A stretch of DNA of 32,715 nucleotides, from the NCBI GenBank assembly GCA_026988395.1, contig JALSLI010000163.1, forward strand, positions 1-32,715, read 5' to 3'. Numbering within the stretch: position 1 is the stretch's first letter; each line of letters begins with the position of its first letter. Positions 8,265 to 16,711 of the stretch are shown in pieces. The notes beneath the pieces are model-generated. The model was not told the DNA's origin. It searched no databases and worked only from the letters and a program-made list of their open reading frames with translations. Source of the stretch: Flavobacteriaceae bacterium (GTDB lineage Bacteria; Bacteroidota; Bacteroidia; Flavobacteriales; Flavobacteriaceae). The position numbers and the translations under genes were made by a program.

Positions 8265-9509
8265 ATGAATATCAAACTTAGATTAACCATATTAAATTTT
8301 TTAGAATTTTTTGCTTGGGGAGCTTGGTTGCTTTCTGCAGGAGCCTATATGTATGTCACGCTTCATTTTACAGGATTACAAATCGGTGCTGTTTACGGAA
8401 CTCTTGGACTCGCCGCTCTTTTTATGCCGGCAATTATGGGAATTATAGCCGATAAATGGATCAATACCGAACGTGTCTTTGGTGCAAGTCACATTATTCT
8501 AGGTGTATTGCTTTTTTGGTTAACTACTGTAAAAGATTTTGATACATTTTATTTAATTGTCTTTTTAATTTCTATGTTTTATATGCCAACTATTGCCTTA
8601 AACAATTCAATTTCTTATGCTATATTAGAGCGAAATAAAATGGATATTGTAAAGGTCTTTCCGCCAATACGTGTTTGGGGAACAGTTGGTTTTATTTTAG
8701 CTGCTTGGATAGTAGATTTATTGGGTTGGAAAGTAAGTAAAGAACAATTTATGGTATCTGCAATTGCATCTATAATATTAGGTGTCTATTCCTTTACTTT
8801 ACCGGCAATTCCTCCGGTTTCGGCAACCGAGAAAAAATCTTTTGCCGAACGCTTAGGCTTGGATGCATTTTCCTTGTTTAAAGATCATAAAATGGCTGTT
8901 TTCTTTATTTTTTCTTTACTTCTTGGTGCTGCACTACAAATAACCAATATTTGGGGTGTACCATTTTTAGAGGATTTTACAAAAAATTATAAAGGCTATT
9001 TTGCAGTAGAGCACTCCCTATTTTTAATGACTTTATCTCAGGTTTCTGAAACCTTATTTATACTTACCATTCCGTTTTTCTTAAAGAAATTCGGAATTAA
9101 AAAAGTAATGTTAATGAGCATGGTCGCTTGGGTATTGCGATTTGCTTTCTTTGGCATCGGAAATCCTGCAGAAGGTCTTCCATTCTTAATTTTATCAATG
9201 ATTATTTACGGAATGGCTTTTGACTTCTTTAATATTTCAGGTTCTTTATTTGTTGAAAAAGAAGCAAAACCTTCCATTCGCTCTAGTGCACAAGGTTTGT
9301 TTATGCTTATGACCAATGGTTTGGGAGCTATTTTAGGAGCCTATGCCAGTGGTTACGTAGTAGATTATTTTTCCAATCCTGATGGCACAAGAGATTGGCA
9401 TACAATTTGGTTTATTTTTGCGGCATATGCTGCAGTAATCACAGTTCTTTTTGCCATATTTTTTAAATACGAACACAAGCCAGAAGAAATGGATGATATG
9501 AAGCACTAA
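8265..9509 (+). CDS. nupG: Nucleoside:H+ symporter family permease (NupG-like, MFS)
   Basis: This inner-membrane protein of 414 residues probably takes up nucleosides with protons. It has about twelve hydrophobic segments. The N-terminus (NFLEFFAWGAWLLSAGAYM) and the following GTLGLAALFMPAIMGIIADKW resemble NupG/XapB-type transporters, and FPPIRVWGTVGFI near 137 is a family signature. The C-terminal tail is short and charged. The gene lies between the nuclease and thymidylate synthase, in line with a role in pyrimidine nucleoside supply. It starts 65 bases after the nuclease stop, and thyA follows 30 bases later. The exact substrate cannot be told from the sequence. Confidence 0.88.
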   Translation: MNIKLRLTILNFLEFFAWGAWLLSAGAYMYVTLHFTGLQIGAVYGTLGLAALFMPAIMGIIADKWINTERVFGASHIILGVLLFWLTTVKDFDTFYLIVFLISMFYMPTIALNNSISYAILERNKMDIVKVFPPIRVWGTVGFILAAWIVDLLGWKVSKEQFMVSAIASIILGVYSFTLPAIPPVSATEKKSFAERLGLDAFSLFKDHKMAVFFIFSLLLGAALQITNIWGVPFLEDFTKNYKGYFAVEHSLFLMTLSQVSETLFILTIPFFLKKFGIKKVMLMSMVAWVLRFAFFGIGNPAEGLPFLILSMIIYGMAFDFFNISGSLFVEKEAKPSIRSSAQGLFMLMTNGLGAILGAYASGYVVDYFSNPDGTRDWHTIWFIFAAYAAVITVLFAIFFKYEHKPEEMDDMKH

Positions 9510-9539
9510 AATAATTTTTTAGGAAAACCCCTTAAAAAA

Positions 9540-10364
9540 ATGAAACAGTATTTAGATTTAATTAAGCATATTCAGAAAAACGGAATTGAAAAAGGAGATC
9601 GAACCGGAACAGGAACTAAAAGTGTTTTTGGTTATCAAATGCGCTTCGATTTATCGGAGGGCTTTCCAATGGTAACAACCAAAAAATTACATCTAAAATC
9701 CATTATACACGAGCTGCTTTGGTTTTTAAAAGGCGATACCAATATTGCTTATTTAAAAGAAAATGGTGTTAAAATTTGGGATGCTTGGGCAGATGAAAAC
9801 GGTGATTTAGGTCCGATTTACGGTTACCAATGGCGAAATTGGAACAATGAAGAAATAGACCAAATAACCGAGGTAATTAACACCATAAAAAACAATCCTA
9901 ACAGCAGAAGAATGTTAGTTTCTGCTTGGAACCCAAGTGTGTTGCCGGACACTTCAGTTTCTTTTGATAAAAATGTTACCAACGGAAAAGCAGCTCTGCC
10001 TCCTTGCCATGCTTTTTTTCAGTTTTATGTTGCCGATGGAAAACTATCTTGCCAATTATACCAACGAAGTGCCGATACTTTTTTAGGTGTTCCGTTTAAC
10101 ATTGCAAGCTATGCTTTATTGGTTTTAATGATTGCTCAAGTAACCGGTTTAAAACCCGGAGAATTTATTCACACCTTTGGCGATGCACATATTTACAATG
10201 ATCATAAAGAACAAATTGCATTACAACTCAGTAGAGAACCAAGACCTTTACCCATAATGAAATTAAATCCTAAAATTAAAAATATTTTTGATTTTGCTTA
10301 TGAAGATTTTGAATTGGTAAATTATAATCCACATCCTTTAATAAAAGGAAAAGTTTCCGTTTAA
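9540..10364 (+). CDS. thyA: Thymidylate synthase
   Basis: ThyA methylates dUMP to dTMP with methylenetetrahydrofolate, releasing dihydrofolate. The 274-residue product is near the usual 264 for the short bacterial type. Visible active-site parts are the Arg loop ([10 protein letters not shown] near 18-26), the [22 protein letters not shown] block at 80-101 (two conserved pieces), the catalytic Cys156 in [20 protein letters not shown] with its phosphate-binding Arg, and HIYNDH. The neighbours are the nucleoside permease upstream and, nine bases downstream, the dihydrofolate reductase that recycles its folate product, a natural operon. Confidence 0.97.
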   Translation: MKQYLDLIKHIQKNGIEKGDRTGTGTKSVFGYQMRFDLSEGFPMVTTKKLHLKSIIHELLWFLKGDTNIAYLKENGVKIWDAWADENGDLGPIYGYQWRNWNNEEIDQITEVINTIKNNPNSRRMLVSAWNPSVLPDTSVSFDKNVTNGKAALPPCHAFFQFYVADGKLSCQLYQRSADTFLGVPFNIASYALLVLMIAQVTGLKPGEFIHTFGDAHIYNDHKEQIALQLSREPRPLPIMKLNPKIKNIFDFAYEDFELVNYNPHPLIKGKVSV

Positions 10365-10373
10365 AAAAACATT

Positions 10374-11255
10374 ATGCAACAAGACCAACATTTCATTTAC
10401 GAAAAAGCTCGCAAACGCATCCAACAAAAAAAGCGATTTTACATCCATTTTATTTTATTTATTATTGGTGCATCCATATTATACGGACTCACATTAATAA
10501 AAGGATTTTCACTAGATAACAGTCCTTTAATTGTTTACGGCATAATAGCTGTTTGGTTTGTTTTTTTACTTTTGCATTTTATTCGTGTATTTATAACAAC
10601 TAAATTTTTTGATGATGAATGGGAACGCATTCAAACAGAAAAATTAATTAAAAAACACGAGAAAAAAGTGCTTCAACTAGAACAAAAATTACAAAAACAA
10701 GGTGTCTTACCACAAGTAAAAAAAGAAAAAAAAGGGTTGCTATCCATTTTTAAAAAGAAAAATTCACCTACAATTATTGCCGCAATAGGTAATAATAATG
10801 AGTTGGGAAAAGATAACAACCTCATCTGGCATTTGCCGGCGGATTTAAAACATTTTAAAAAATTAACTACCGGACATCACATTATTATGGGTAGGAAAAC
10901 TTTTGAATCTATCGGTATTCCATTACCTAATCGTACAACAGTAATTATTACAAGAGATAAAAATTATAAAGCACAAGGCTGCATTGTGGTAAATTCTTTA
11001 GAAGAAGCTTTAACTGTTGCTAAAAAAGACCCAACACCTTATATAATTGGAGGAGCTGATATATACAACCAAGCTCTTAAGAAAGCAGAAAAATTAGAAA
11101 TCACCTATGTGCATGGTGATTTTGAAGCTGATGTTTTTTTTCCTAAAATAGATCTAACCATTTGGGAAGAAATCAAAAGAGAGTTTCATAAAAAAGATGA
11201 TAAAAATCCTTATGATTACAGCTTTGTTAGTTATAAAAGAAAAACCGAATTGTAA
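10374..11255 (+). CDS. folA: Dihydrofolate reductase fused to an N-terminal 2TM domain
   Basis: Residues 133-290 are a complete dihydrofolate reductase, which regenerates tetrahydrofolate using NADPH. They contain IAAIGNNNELGKDN, the substrate-binding WHLPADLKHFK with the acidic Asp157, GHHIIMGRKTFESIG, PLPNRTTVIITR and YIIGGADIYNQAL. Residues 1-85 match the Bacteroidetes 2TM domain: an EKARKRIQQKKRFYIHF motif, two membrane segments (about 25-43 and 53-75) and a WERIQ-type end. A charged, probably coiled linker (86-131) joins them. The reading frame is uninterrupted and the DHFR part has no Met at its natural N-terminus, so this is a true fusion and the enzyme should be tethered to the inner membrane. 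From memory, 2TM proteins and DHFR are usually separate. The last codons form one arm of a hairpin at 11245-11274. Confidence 0.93.
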   Translation: MQQDQHFIYEKARKRIQQKKRFYIHFILFIIGASILYGLTLIKGFSLDNSPLIVYGIIAVWFVFLLLHFIRVFITTKFFDDEWERIQTEKLIKKHEKKVLQLEQKLQKQGVLPQVKKEKKGLLSIFKKKNSPTIIAAIGNNNELGKDNNLIWHLPADLKHFKKLTTGHHIIMGRKTFESIGIPLPNRTTVIITRDKNYKAQGCIVVNSLEEALTVAKKDPTPYIIGGADIYNQALKKAEKLEITYVHGDFEADVFFPKIDLTIWEEIKREFHKKDDKNPYDYSFVSYKRKTEL

Positions 11256-11274
11256 AAATAAATTTACAATTCGG
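11245..11274. terminator. Hairpin overlapping the 2TM-DHFR stop codon
   Basis: A perfect 12-bp stem (11245-11256 with 11263-11274) closes a six-base loop and includes the last two codons and the TAA of the gene. No T run follows on either strand, so it may act as a 3' stability element or weak terminator. Confidence 0.5.
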
Positions 11275-11354
11275 GATAAAGAGATGTGTAAAACTAACCA
11301 AATTTTTTATGAAGAAAAAGAAAACATAATTTATTTTAATTCACATCACTTTAA

Positions 11355-11792
11355 TTAATTCAAATATGAGGGAAGCTCGTTAAAGTAAATACCTTTTTCT
11401 TCTAAAAAATCATCTAAATATTTTTTAGAATAATCAAGACCCAACTTATTTTCAATATCGATTAAAGTTTGGTATAACTTTTTAATTTTCTGAATACCTT
11501 GCATGGAAACAAATTCTGTTTCTACTTTAAAATTTTGTCTGAAATCATTTATTCTTCCGGGAGTAAATAGACTTTTAATCCAATAACACGAATCGTTTGC
11601 ATTCCATTTTAACACAGAATTTACTTGTTTTCCTTTAGACAGACAATCTTGAATCATTAAATAAATAACTTGTGGAATTTCTTCAAACTCGCCAATTACA
11701 TTTTTAATGATAAATTCTTCGGTAGTTAGGGATTTTACTTTGCAATTATGCATATCGTTTTCAATTTGAGGGAATATTTGAACAGCTAACAT
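11355..11792 (-). CDS. Unrecognised small protein
   Basis: I do not recognise this 145-residue protein. It has no signal peptide or membrane segment and is probably cytoplasmic. The N-terminal half (to about 100) mixes strands and helices and contains WNANDSCYWIKSLFTPGR. The C-terminal part (KIKKLYQTLIDIENKLG, then YLDDFLEEKGIYF) is predicted helical. The frame can be extended to a TTG at 11852, but that TTG coincides with a promoter-like -33 site, and a -7 box TATTTTTG sits at 11820-11827; the ATG at 11792 after an A-rich tract is therefore the chosen start. It stands alone, convergent with the 2TM-DHFR gene, with ApaG upstream in the same direction but with its own promoter. Confidence 0.7.
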   Translation of the reverse strand: MLAVQIFPQIENDMHNCKVKSLTTEEFIIKNVIGEFEEIPQVIYLMIQDCLSKGKQVNSVLKWNANDSCYWIKSLFTPGRINDFRQNFKVETEFVSMQGIQKIKKLYQTLIDIENKLGLDYSKKYLDDFLEEKGIYFNELPSYLN

Positions 11793-11819
11793 ATTTAATC
11801 TTTTTATTAAGTTACAATG

Positions 11820-11852
11820 CAAAAATACAAACACTAATAACTTAAAATACAA
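11820..11852 (-). promoter_or_regulatory. Promoter of the unrecognised small gene
   Basis: On the minus strand, TTG at 11852-11850 (-33) is followed after 22 bases by TATTTTTG at 11827-11820 (-7), matching the Bacteroidetes pattern. Transcription would start near 11813, about 20 bases before the ATG at 11792. Confidence 0.6.
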
Positions 11853-11901
11853 GGGAAAATCCTGATATTTACGGGGGAAAAAGCCTGAAAAGTATAAACT
11901 G

Positions 11902-12288
11902 CTAATTTAAAATTGCAGGAATCATTAACTGAAAAGTAGGAATATAAACCTTAAACTCTTTTGTAGAAGTAAAATTAATCATTCTGAAAAAACCGGACAT
12001 GGCTCCCATTGGTGAACTCAATAAACAAAATGAATTGTATATATGTTTTTGTTTTGGTGCTAAAATTGGTTTTTTACCTACTACACCTTCACCATTAATA
12101 ACCTCGGTATTTTTTAAAGAATCAAAAATACGCCAAGAACGACCGATTAACTGTACGGCATCTTTTGAATAATTTTCAATAGAAATTTCATAACTAAACG
12201 CATATTGCATACAATAATTAGTATATCGTACACCTTCAAATTTGGTTTTTACCGAAATTTTTATGCCTTTTGTTATTTGTTGCACCAT
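11902..12288 (-). CDS. apaG: ApaG domain protein
   Basis: The 128 residues match the whole length of the ApaG family, a small beta-sandwich protein linked in enterobacteria to magnesium and cobalt resistance, whose biochemical role is unclear. Typical elements are the start with VTKGIKI-like ITKGIKISVKTKFEG, YAFSYEISIENYS, VQLIGRSWRI, the conserved glycine-rich GEGVVGKKPILAP, YNSFCLLSSPMGAMSGFFRM and the closing FQLMIPAILN. It has its own promoter (12311-12343), and none of the usual enterobacterial partners (ksgA, apaH) is adjacent. Confidence 0.93.
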   Translation of the reverse strand: MVQQITKGIKISVKTKFEGVRYTNYCMQYAFSYEISIENYSKDAVQLIGRSWRIFDSLKNTEVINGEGVVGKKPILAPKQKHIYNSFCLLSSPMGAMSGFFRMINFTSTKEFKVYIPTFQLMIPAILN

Positions 12289-12310
12289 AGCAAATAAAAT
12301 TTTTTACTTA

Positions 12311-12343
12311 CAAAGTTATCGAAATTTTAATTAAAAAAGCAAA
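12311..12343 (-). promoter_or_regulatory. Promoter of apaG
   Basis: Minus strand TTTG at 12343-12340 (-33), a 21-base gap, then TAACTTTG at 12318-12311 (-7), which matches the Bacteroidetes sigma factor pattern. The start of transcription would be near 12304, about 16 bases before the apaG ATG. Confidence 0.65.
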
Positions 12344-12349
12344 TTTTAA

Positions 12350-14524
12350 CTACAATTTTAACGAAATTACCCAGATTCCTTGTCCAAAAGTACTAATTAT
12401 CATTTCATCTCTATAAAAATCCAAGAACATCGATGTAATAATTACTTTTGGTAAATTTTCACCTAACGGAATCCATTTTTGACCATTTAAACGATAAACT
12501 CCTAAATCGTTTCCTACATATAATTGCTCGTGATTTGCATCGTAAACAATTCGGTTAACCGAAACATTTGGCAAATTATAACTAATATTTTGCCAAGTAT
12601 TTCCTCCATCATCAGAAAAATAAACTTTCTTTCCTGAAATTTTATTCCGAAGCGTAAACCATACCAAATCCGGATTTTGATCGGAAGAAATTACTGTTGA
12701 AATTATGGATTTTTCTAAAAATAAATCTTTAAAATCTGCGTCTATGGATAGCCAAGTTTTTCCGCCATCAAAAGATTTAACTAAATGTGCTTGATACTTA
12801 TATTTGTTGTAATTGGAATTTTTATTCTTAACCGTAACCAATTCATTTGCGTAGTATAAAATGTTTGGATTGCTCTTAGAAATAGCAAGACTAGAGCCTC
12901 TACCTCCACGATGATTATTTGGTGTGATATTTTTCCAGGTTCCTTGCACACCTAACGAATCGGAAACATACAACCCGTTCTGATGCGATGCATACAATTT
13001 ATATTTATTGGTTGGATGTTCCATTAAAAGTCCGTCATTATGTACTATACCCAAAGGTTTTCCATTATTCATTCTAATGGTTCGGTATTTTTTTCCACCA
13101 TCGGTGGTAATTTTAATATGCCTGTCTTTTATGTAAATACGGTTTATGTTATGCGGACTTAGATAAATTCCTCCTTCGTGTGAAGCAATAGGATACCTCG
13201 GTTTACCGTTAAAATCATTAACGTAAAATCCGCAATCTTGTGTACCAAAAACAATTCTTCTTTTTTCCTTATCGGAATAATATCCTGCTTCGATAATTAA
13301 GTTTGCATTAAGATTTTTAAAAGCATCGCTCCAAGTAACACCGTTATCTGTACTCTTAAACAGACCGGCATCATTGCCATAATAAATCGTTCCGTCTTCC
13401 GCTACAGCAACAGCTCGTGTATCTTGATGTGTTTTACCTTGACCAATATCTTTAAAAACCTTATCGGAAGGTGTTTTCATTTTTAAATACCAATCTTTTA
13501 TAAAAAAAGCAGTATCTATTTTTTGAATAAACGGAATAAAATGAAAGCCGTTTTTTTTATCTTGAACCGACTCTAACGAAAAATGGACAAAATCGGTACT
13601 TTTTAAAATGAGTTGTTTTACTTTAAAATACTCCTTTTTATTGGCTGCAACAAAACGATACGCAATGGAAAAATGAACGTATAAAACTGATGATTTTTCA
13701 TCATAAAATAATGAAACGTCTTTTACAAAATAACCCAAATTACTAATTGGTTTTGGAGCAAATTGCTTAAAAACAGTAGTTTTATTGGTAAATGTTTTTC
13801 CGCCATCTTCCGAAAAGAAAAGTGTAGCATCATTTTTTTTATTACCAAAGGCCGACGAAACGTATAAAACATTTGCATTAACAGGATGTGACACCACGTT
13901 AATTAACTCACCATTCTTAGAAAGCTTTTTTGTAAAATCATAGATTTTATAAAAATTTTTAACGCTATCAACTGATTTATACAGACTTTTATAATCGATT
14001 GCATAAGCTGTTTTATGGCTTTTGGTTAAAGAAAAATCAGCACAATAAAAATCACCGGAAGGTTTTGACCAAGTTTTGCCATTATCTTTTGAAGATAAAA
14101 CGCCATAACCGTAAAAATCGCTTTTAATTGCCGAAAATCGAATAGGATTTTTAAACCGATAACCTGTTGCTATATAAAAAACATCCTCTTTTTTAATGAT
14201 TTTTTTTACATCAATCACAGGTGTGTTTTTAGTGATATTTTGCCACGATTCTCCAGCATCATTTGTTTCAAAAACTGCACTAAAACCAACTCCTGCAAGT
14301 AAATGATTAGCATTGTTTGGATCTGCCCAAAGAGAAGAAATTCTACCATTACCAAACCAATATGTTTCGGTGTTTTTGGAAAATTTATTTAATACATCTA
14401 CATATGTAGTATCAGGTCCAAGCTTTTTCCATTCATATGACTTACTGTTGTTAGTTACAAATTTATTTTTGGTTTTACACGAATAAAAAACAACTAAAAA
14501 AAATAATAAATAAAGCTTTTTCAT
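12350..14524 (-). CDS. BNR/Asp-box repeat lipoprotein (sialidase/sortilin-like propeller)
   Basis: This 724-residue protein begins with a lipoprotein signal ending VFYSC (Cys16), so it should be lipid-anchored outside the inner membrane. The body has at least seven Asp-box motifs of the S-x-D-x-G-x-T-W type (for example TNDAGESW near 87, SKDNGKTW, SEDGGKTF, STDNGVTW, SFDGGKTW, SDDGGNTW), which mark the blades of beta-propellers such as those of sialidases, Vps10/sortilin and YCF48. No sialidase FRIP arginine motif or other catalytic set could be identified, so an enzymatic role is not claimed. It is the last gene of a probable three-gene operon (oxidoreductase, LysE exporter, this), 14 bases after the LysE gene. 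Confidence 0.8.
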   Translation of the reverse strand: MKKLYLLFFLVVFYSCKTKNKFVTNNSKSYEWKKLGPDTTYVDVLNKFSKNTETYWFGNGRISSLWADPNNANHLLAGVGFSAVFETNDAGESWQNITKNTPVIDVKKIIKKEDVFYIATGYRFKNPIRFSAIKSDFYGYGVLSSKDNGKTWSKPSGDFYCADFSLTKSHKTAYAIDYKSLYKSVDSVKNFYKIYDFTKKLSKNGELINVVSHPVNANVLYVSSAFGNKKNDATLFFSEDGGKTFTNKTTVFKQFAPKPISNLGYFVKDVSLFYDEKSSVLYVHFSIAYRFVAANKKEYFKVKQLILKSTDFVHFSLESVQDKKNGFHFIPFIQKIDTAFFIKDWYLKMKTPSDKVFKDIGQGKTHQDTRAVAVAEDGTIYYGNDAGLFKSTDNGVTWSDAFKNLNANLIIEAGYYSDKEKRRIVFGTQDCGFYVNDFNGKPRYPIASHEGGIYLSPHNINRIYIKDRHIKITTDGGKKYRTIRMNNGKPLGIVHNDGLLMEHPTNKYKLYASHQNGLYVSDSLGVQGTWKNITPNNHRGGRGSSLAISKSNPNILYYANELVTVKNKNSNYNKYKYQAHLVKSFDGGKTWLSIDADFKDLFLEKSIISTVISSDQNPDLVWFTLRNKISGKKVYFSDDGGNTWQNISYNLPNVSVNRIVYDANHEQLYVGNDLGVYRLNGQKWIPLGENLPKVIITSMFLDFYRDEMIISTFGQGIWVISLKL

Positions 14525-14538
14525 AAATCAAATTTAGG

Positions 14539-15216
14539 TTAATTCATCACATCCTCAGCTTTTTGTTTAAAATTATCTAAGGTTTGTTGTGGAATAAAAC
14601 CTTTTGAAGCAATGGCTAAACCGATTACCATTAAAATAATTCCCATTATTTTACGTATTTTAGTAACTACCGGTGGTGTTAATTTATTTTTTAGTTGTTT
14701 AGCCAAAACTATTTTTCCTAAATCAGTTACAAAATAAGCAATTAGTATAGAAGTAAAATACAAAAAGACACGCTCGCCATTCATACCAACATTAGAGCTG
14801 ATTACAATAACCAACGCCAACCAAAATCCTAAAACACCAACATTGATAAAATTGAGTAAAAATCCTTTAAAGAACAAGCCTAAAAAATTTTCTTTTTCAA
14901 CCACAACCAATTTTGGATCTAAAATAATTTTTCTACGTTTTTCTTTTATAAACGTAATTAAACCATAAGAAAATAAGATAATTCCTCCGGCAAAAAACAA
15001 CCTTGGATCGTCTTTAATTTTATTTAATAACGCATAACTTCCATAATACGAAAGAACGATAAATATCGCATCGGCAGTTATTACACCTAAATCAAATATT
15101 ATTGCTTGTTTAATTCCCTTTGTCGCACTTGTTTCCAAGAGAACAAAGAATACCGGCCCTACCATAAAAGATAAGAAAAAACCGGACACTAAAGCGTTTA
15201 TAATATCAAAATTCAT
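14539..15216 (-). CDS. LysE/RhtB-type exporter
   Basis: A 225-residue inner-membrane protein with about six hydrophobic segments, starting with ALVSGFFLSFMVGPVFFVLLE. The GPVFFVL block close to the N-terminus and the ATKGIKQAIIFDLGVITADA stretch are typical for LysE family exporters, which expel amino acids or related small molecules. The substrate cannot be assigned. The gene is separated by 10 bases from the oxidoreductase upstream and by 14 from the BNR lipoprotein downstream, so the three are likely one transcript. Confidence 0.85.
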   Translation of the reverse strand: MNFDIINALVSGFFLSFMVGPVFFVLLETSATKGIKQAIIFDLGVITADAIFIVLSYYGSYALLNKIKDDPRLFFAGGIILFSYGLITFIKEKRRKIILDPKLVVVEKENFLGLFFKGFLLNFINVGVLGFWLALVIVISSNVGMNGERVFLYFTSILIAYFVTDLGKIVLAKQLKNKLTPPVVTKIRKIMGIILMVIGLAIASKGFIPQQTLDNFKQKAEDVMN

Positions 15217-15226
15217 TTATATTTTT

Positions 15227-16276
15227 TTAAACATCATCATAATCTACAGCAATTTTATCAGTTACAGGATGTGCCTGACAGGTAAGTATTAATCCTTGTG
15301 CTACTTCATCTTTAGATAAAATCGTGTTTTTATCCATTATTGCTTTTCCTTCGGTTACTTTTGCGATACAACTGGAGCAAATTCCACCTTGGCAAGAATA
15401 AGGAGCGTCTAAATTATGCTTTAGAGCAGCATCTAAAATGGTTTCTTTTTTGTCCATTTCAAAAGTTTCCTTCTCATCGTCTAAAAGAACGCTAACAATT
15501 GCTTTACCATCTAAGGTAATCTTAGTAGTTTCTTTGTCTTCGCTTGGGGTAAATAGCTCAAGATGTATTTGTTCCGCCTTAAAATTTTTGGATTCTAAGG
15601 TTTCCTTAACTAAATTAATCATCGGTTCCGGTCCGCAAAGATACGCATCATTAAAAGGTACATCTTTATTTTTATTAAGTATGTAATTTACAACAGAAGT
15701 ATCAATTCTACCAAATAATGCACCATCAGGTTGTTCTCTACTAAACACGTATTGAACTGTTAACTGATTGCTATATTTTTTTTGTAAAAGATTCAAATCT
15801 TGGTAGAAAATAGTATCTTTTACAGTTTTATTTCCATAAACCAAAACAAATTTACTGTTTGGTTCTTCAAGCAAAACAGCTTGTATCATTGCCATTATTG
15901 GAGTAATACCACTTCCGGCGGCGAAAGCCAAATAGTTTTTTTTATGATTCGGATTGGTTTTTAAAATAAATTTACCTTCCGGTTCAGATACTTCTAAAAC
16001 AGCACCAACTTTTAAATTGTGATTTGCATAAACCGAGAATGTACCATTTTCAATTTCTTTTACCACAATACGAATTTCTCCGGTTTGGGGTGCAGTACAA
16101 ATAGAATATGCTCGTCTTATTTCTTGGTCGTTAATTATAGTTTTAATTGTAATATATTGTCCTGCTATAAACTTAAATTTATCTTTTAATGCATCCGGAA
16201 TTTCAAATGCTATGGAAACTGCTTGATGTGTTTCCTTTTTAATATCTTTTACAGATAATTTATAAAATGTTGCCAT
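15227..16276 (-). CDS. FNR-type oxidoreductase with C-terminal 2Fe-2S ferredoxin domain
   Basis: This 349-residue cytoplasmic flavoprotein resembles PaaE/HcaD-type reductases that move electrons from NAD(P)H through FAD to a 2Fe-2S centre. The FAD domain (about 5-105) has RRAYSIC (54-60); the nucleotide domain has AAGSGITPI (119-127) and CGPEPMI (214-220). The ferredoxin domain (about 255-345) has Cys295, Cys300, Cys303 and Cys333 in the plant-type C-X4-C-X2-C...C arrangement. The partner oxygenase is not in the window; no paaABCD genes are near, so phenylacetate degradation should not be assumed. It is the first gene of a probable operon with the LysE exporter and BNR lipoprotein. Confidence 0.9.
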   Translation of the reverse strand: MATFYKLSVKDIKKETHQAVSIAFEIPDALKDKFKFIAGQYITIKTIINDQEIRRAYSICTAPQTGEIRIVVKEIENGTFSVYANHNLKVGAVLEVSEPEGKFILKTNPNHKKNYLAFAAGSGITPIMAMIQAVLLEEPNSKFVLVYGNKTVKDTIFYQDLNLLQKKYSNQLTVQYVFSREQPDGALFGRIDTSVVNYILNKNKDVPFNDAYLCGPEPMINLVKETLESKNFKAEQIHLELFTPSEDKETTKITLDGKAIVSVLLDDEKETFEMDKKETILDAALKHNLDAPYSCQGGICSSCIAKVTEGKAIMDKNTILSKDEVAQGLILTCQAHPVTDKIAVDYDDV

Positions 16277-16324
16277 ATTTGTTTCAATTCAAAGTTTCAA
16301 AATTACAAAAAATCAGACGGTAAT

Positions 16325-16711
16325 TTATAATTTTGAAGCAATTAGATTTGCAATTTCCTGCATCTCTTGATTTGTAAATTTTTCTTTTTTATTAAATTGT
16401 ATATCTGCCATTTCGTTTAACGGAATTAAATGCACGTGAACATGTGGCACTTCAAGACCAATAACACTTAATCCTACGCGTTTACAAGGAATTGCTTTTT
16501 CAATTGCTTTTGCTACTTTTCTTGAAAAAGCGAATAATTTTGTGTAGGTTTCTTCGTCTAAATCAAATAATTTATCCACTTCTTTTTTAGGCACAACCAA
16601 AGTGTGTCCTTTTGCATTAGGATTAATATCTAAAAAAGCATAAAAGTTATCGTCTTCGGCTACTTTAAAACTTGGTATTTCACCTGAAATAATTTTAGTA
16701 AATACAGACAT
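16325..16711 (-). CDS. HIT family (histidine triad) hydrolase
   Basis: A 128-residue Hint-like protein that probably hydrolyses nucleoside phosphoramidates or similar AMP conjugates in the cytoplasm. It has the N-terminal SVFTKIISGEIPS, the DINPNAKGHTLVVPKK strand, and the histidine triad EVPHVHVHLIP with H90, H92 and H94, the catalytic and phosphate-binding residues of the family. Its ATG overlaps the stop of greA by one base (TAATG), so the two genes are translationally coupled. Confidence 0.94.
   Translation of the reverse strand: MSVFTKIISGEIPSFKVAEDDNFYAFLDINPNAKGHTLVVPKKEVDKLFDLDEETYTKLFAFSRKVAKAIEKAIPCKRVGLSVIGLEVPHVHVHLIPLNEMADIQFNKKEKFTNQEMQEIANLIASKL

Noticed and set aside
11282-11348. 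GATGTG/CACATC inverted pair between the DHFR gene and the small gene
   Set aside because: Only six bases with a loop of more than 50 bases; expected by chance.
12350-14524. Sialidase activity for the BNR lipoprotein
   Set aside because: Asp boxes are present, but the arginine triad and the FRIP motif could not be found; Asp boxes alone do not imply an enzyme.
15227-16276. PaaE, phenylacetyl-CoA epoxidase reductase
   Set aside because: The domain order fits, but no paaABCD genes are in the window, so only the family level is supported.
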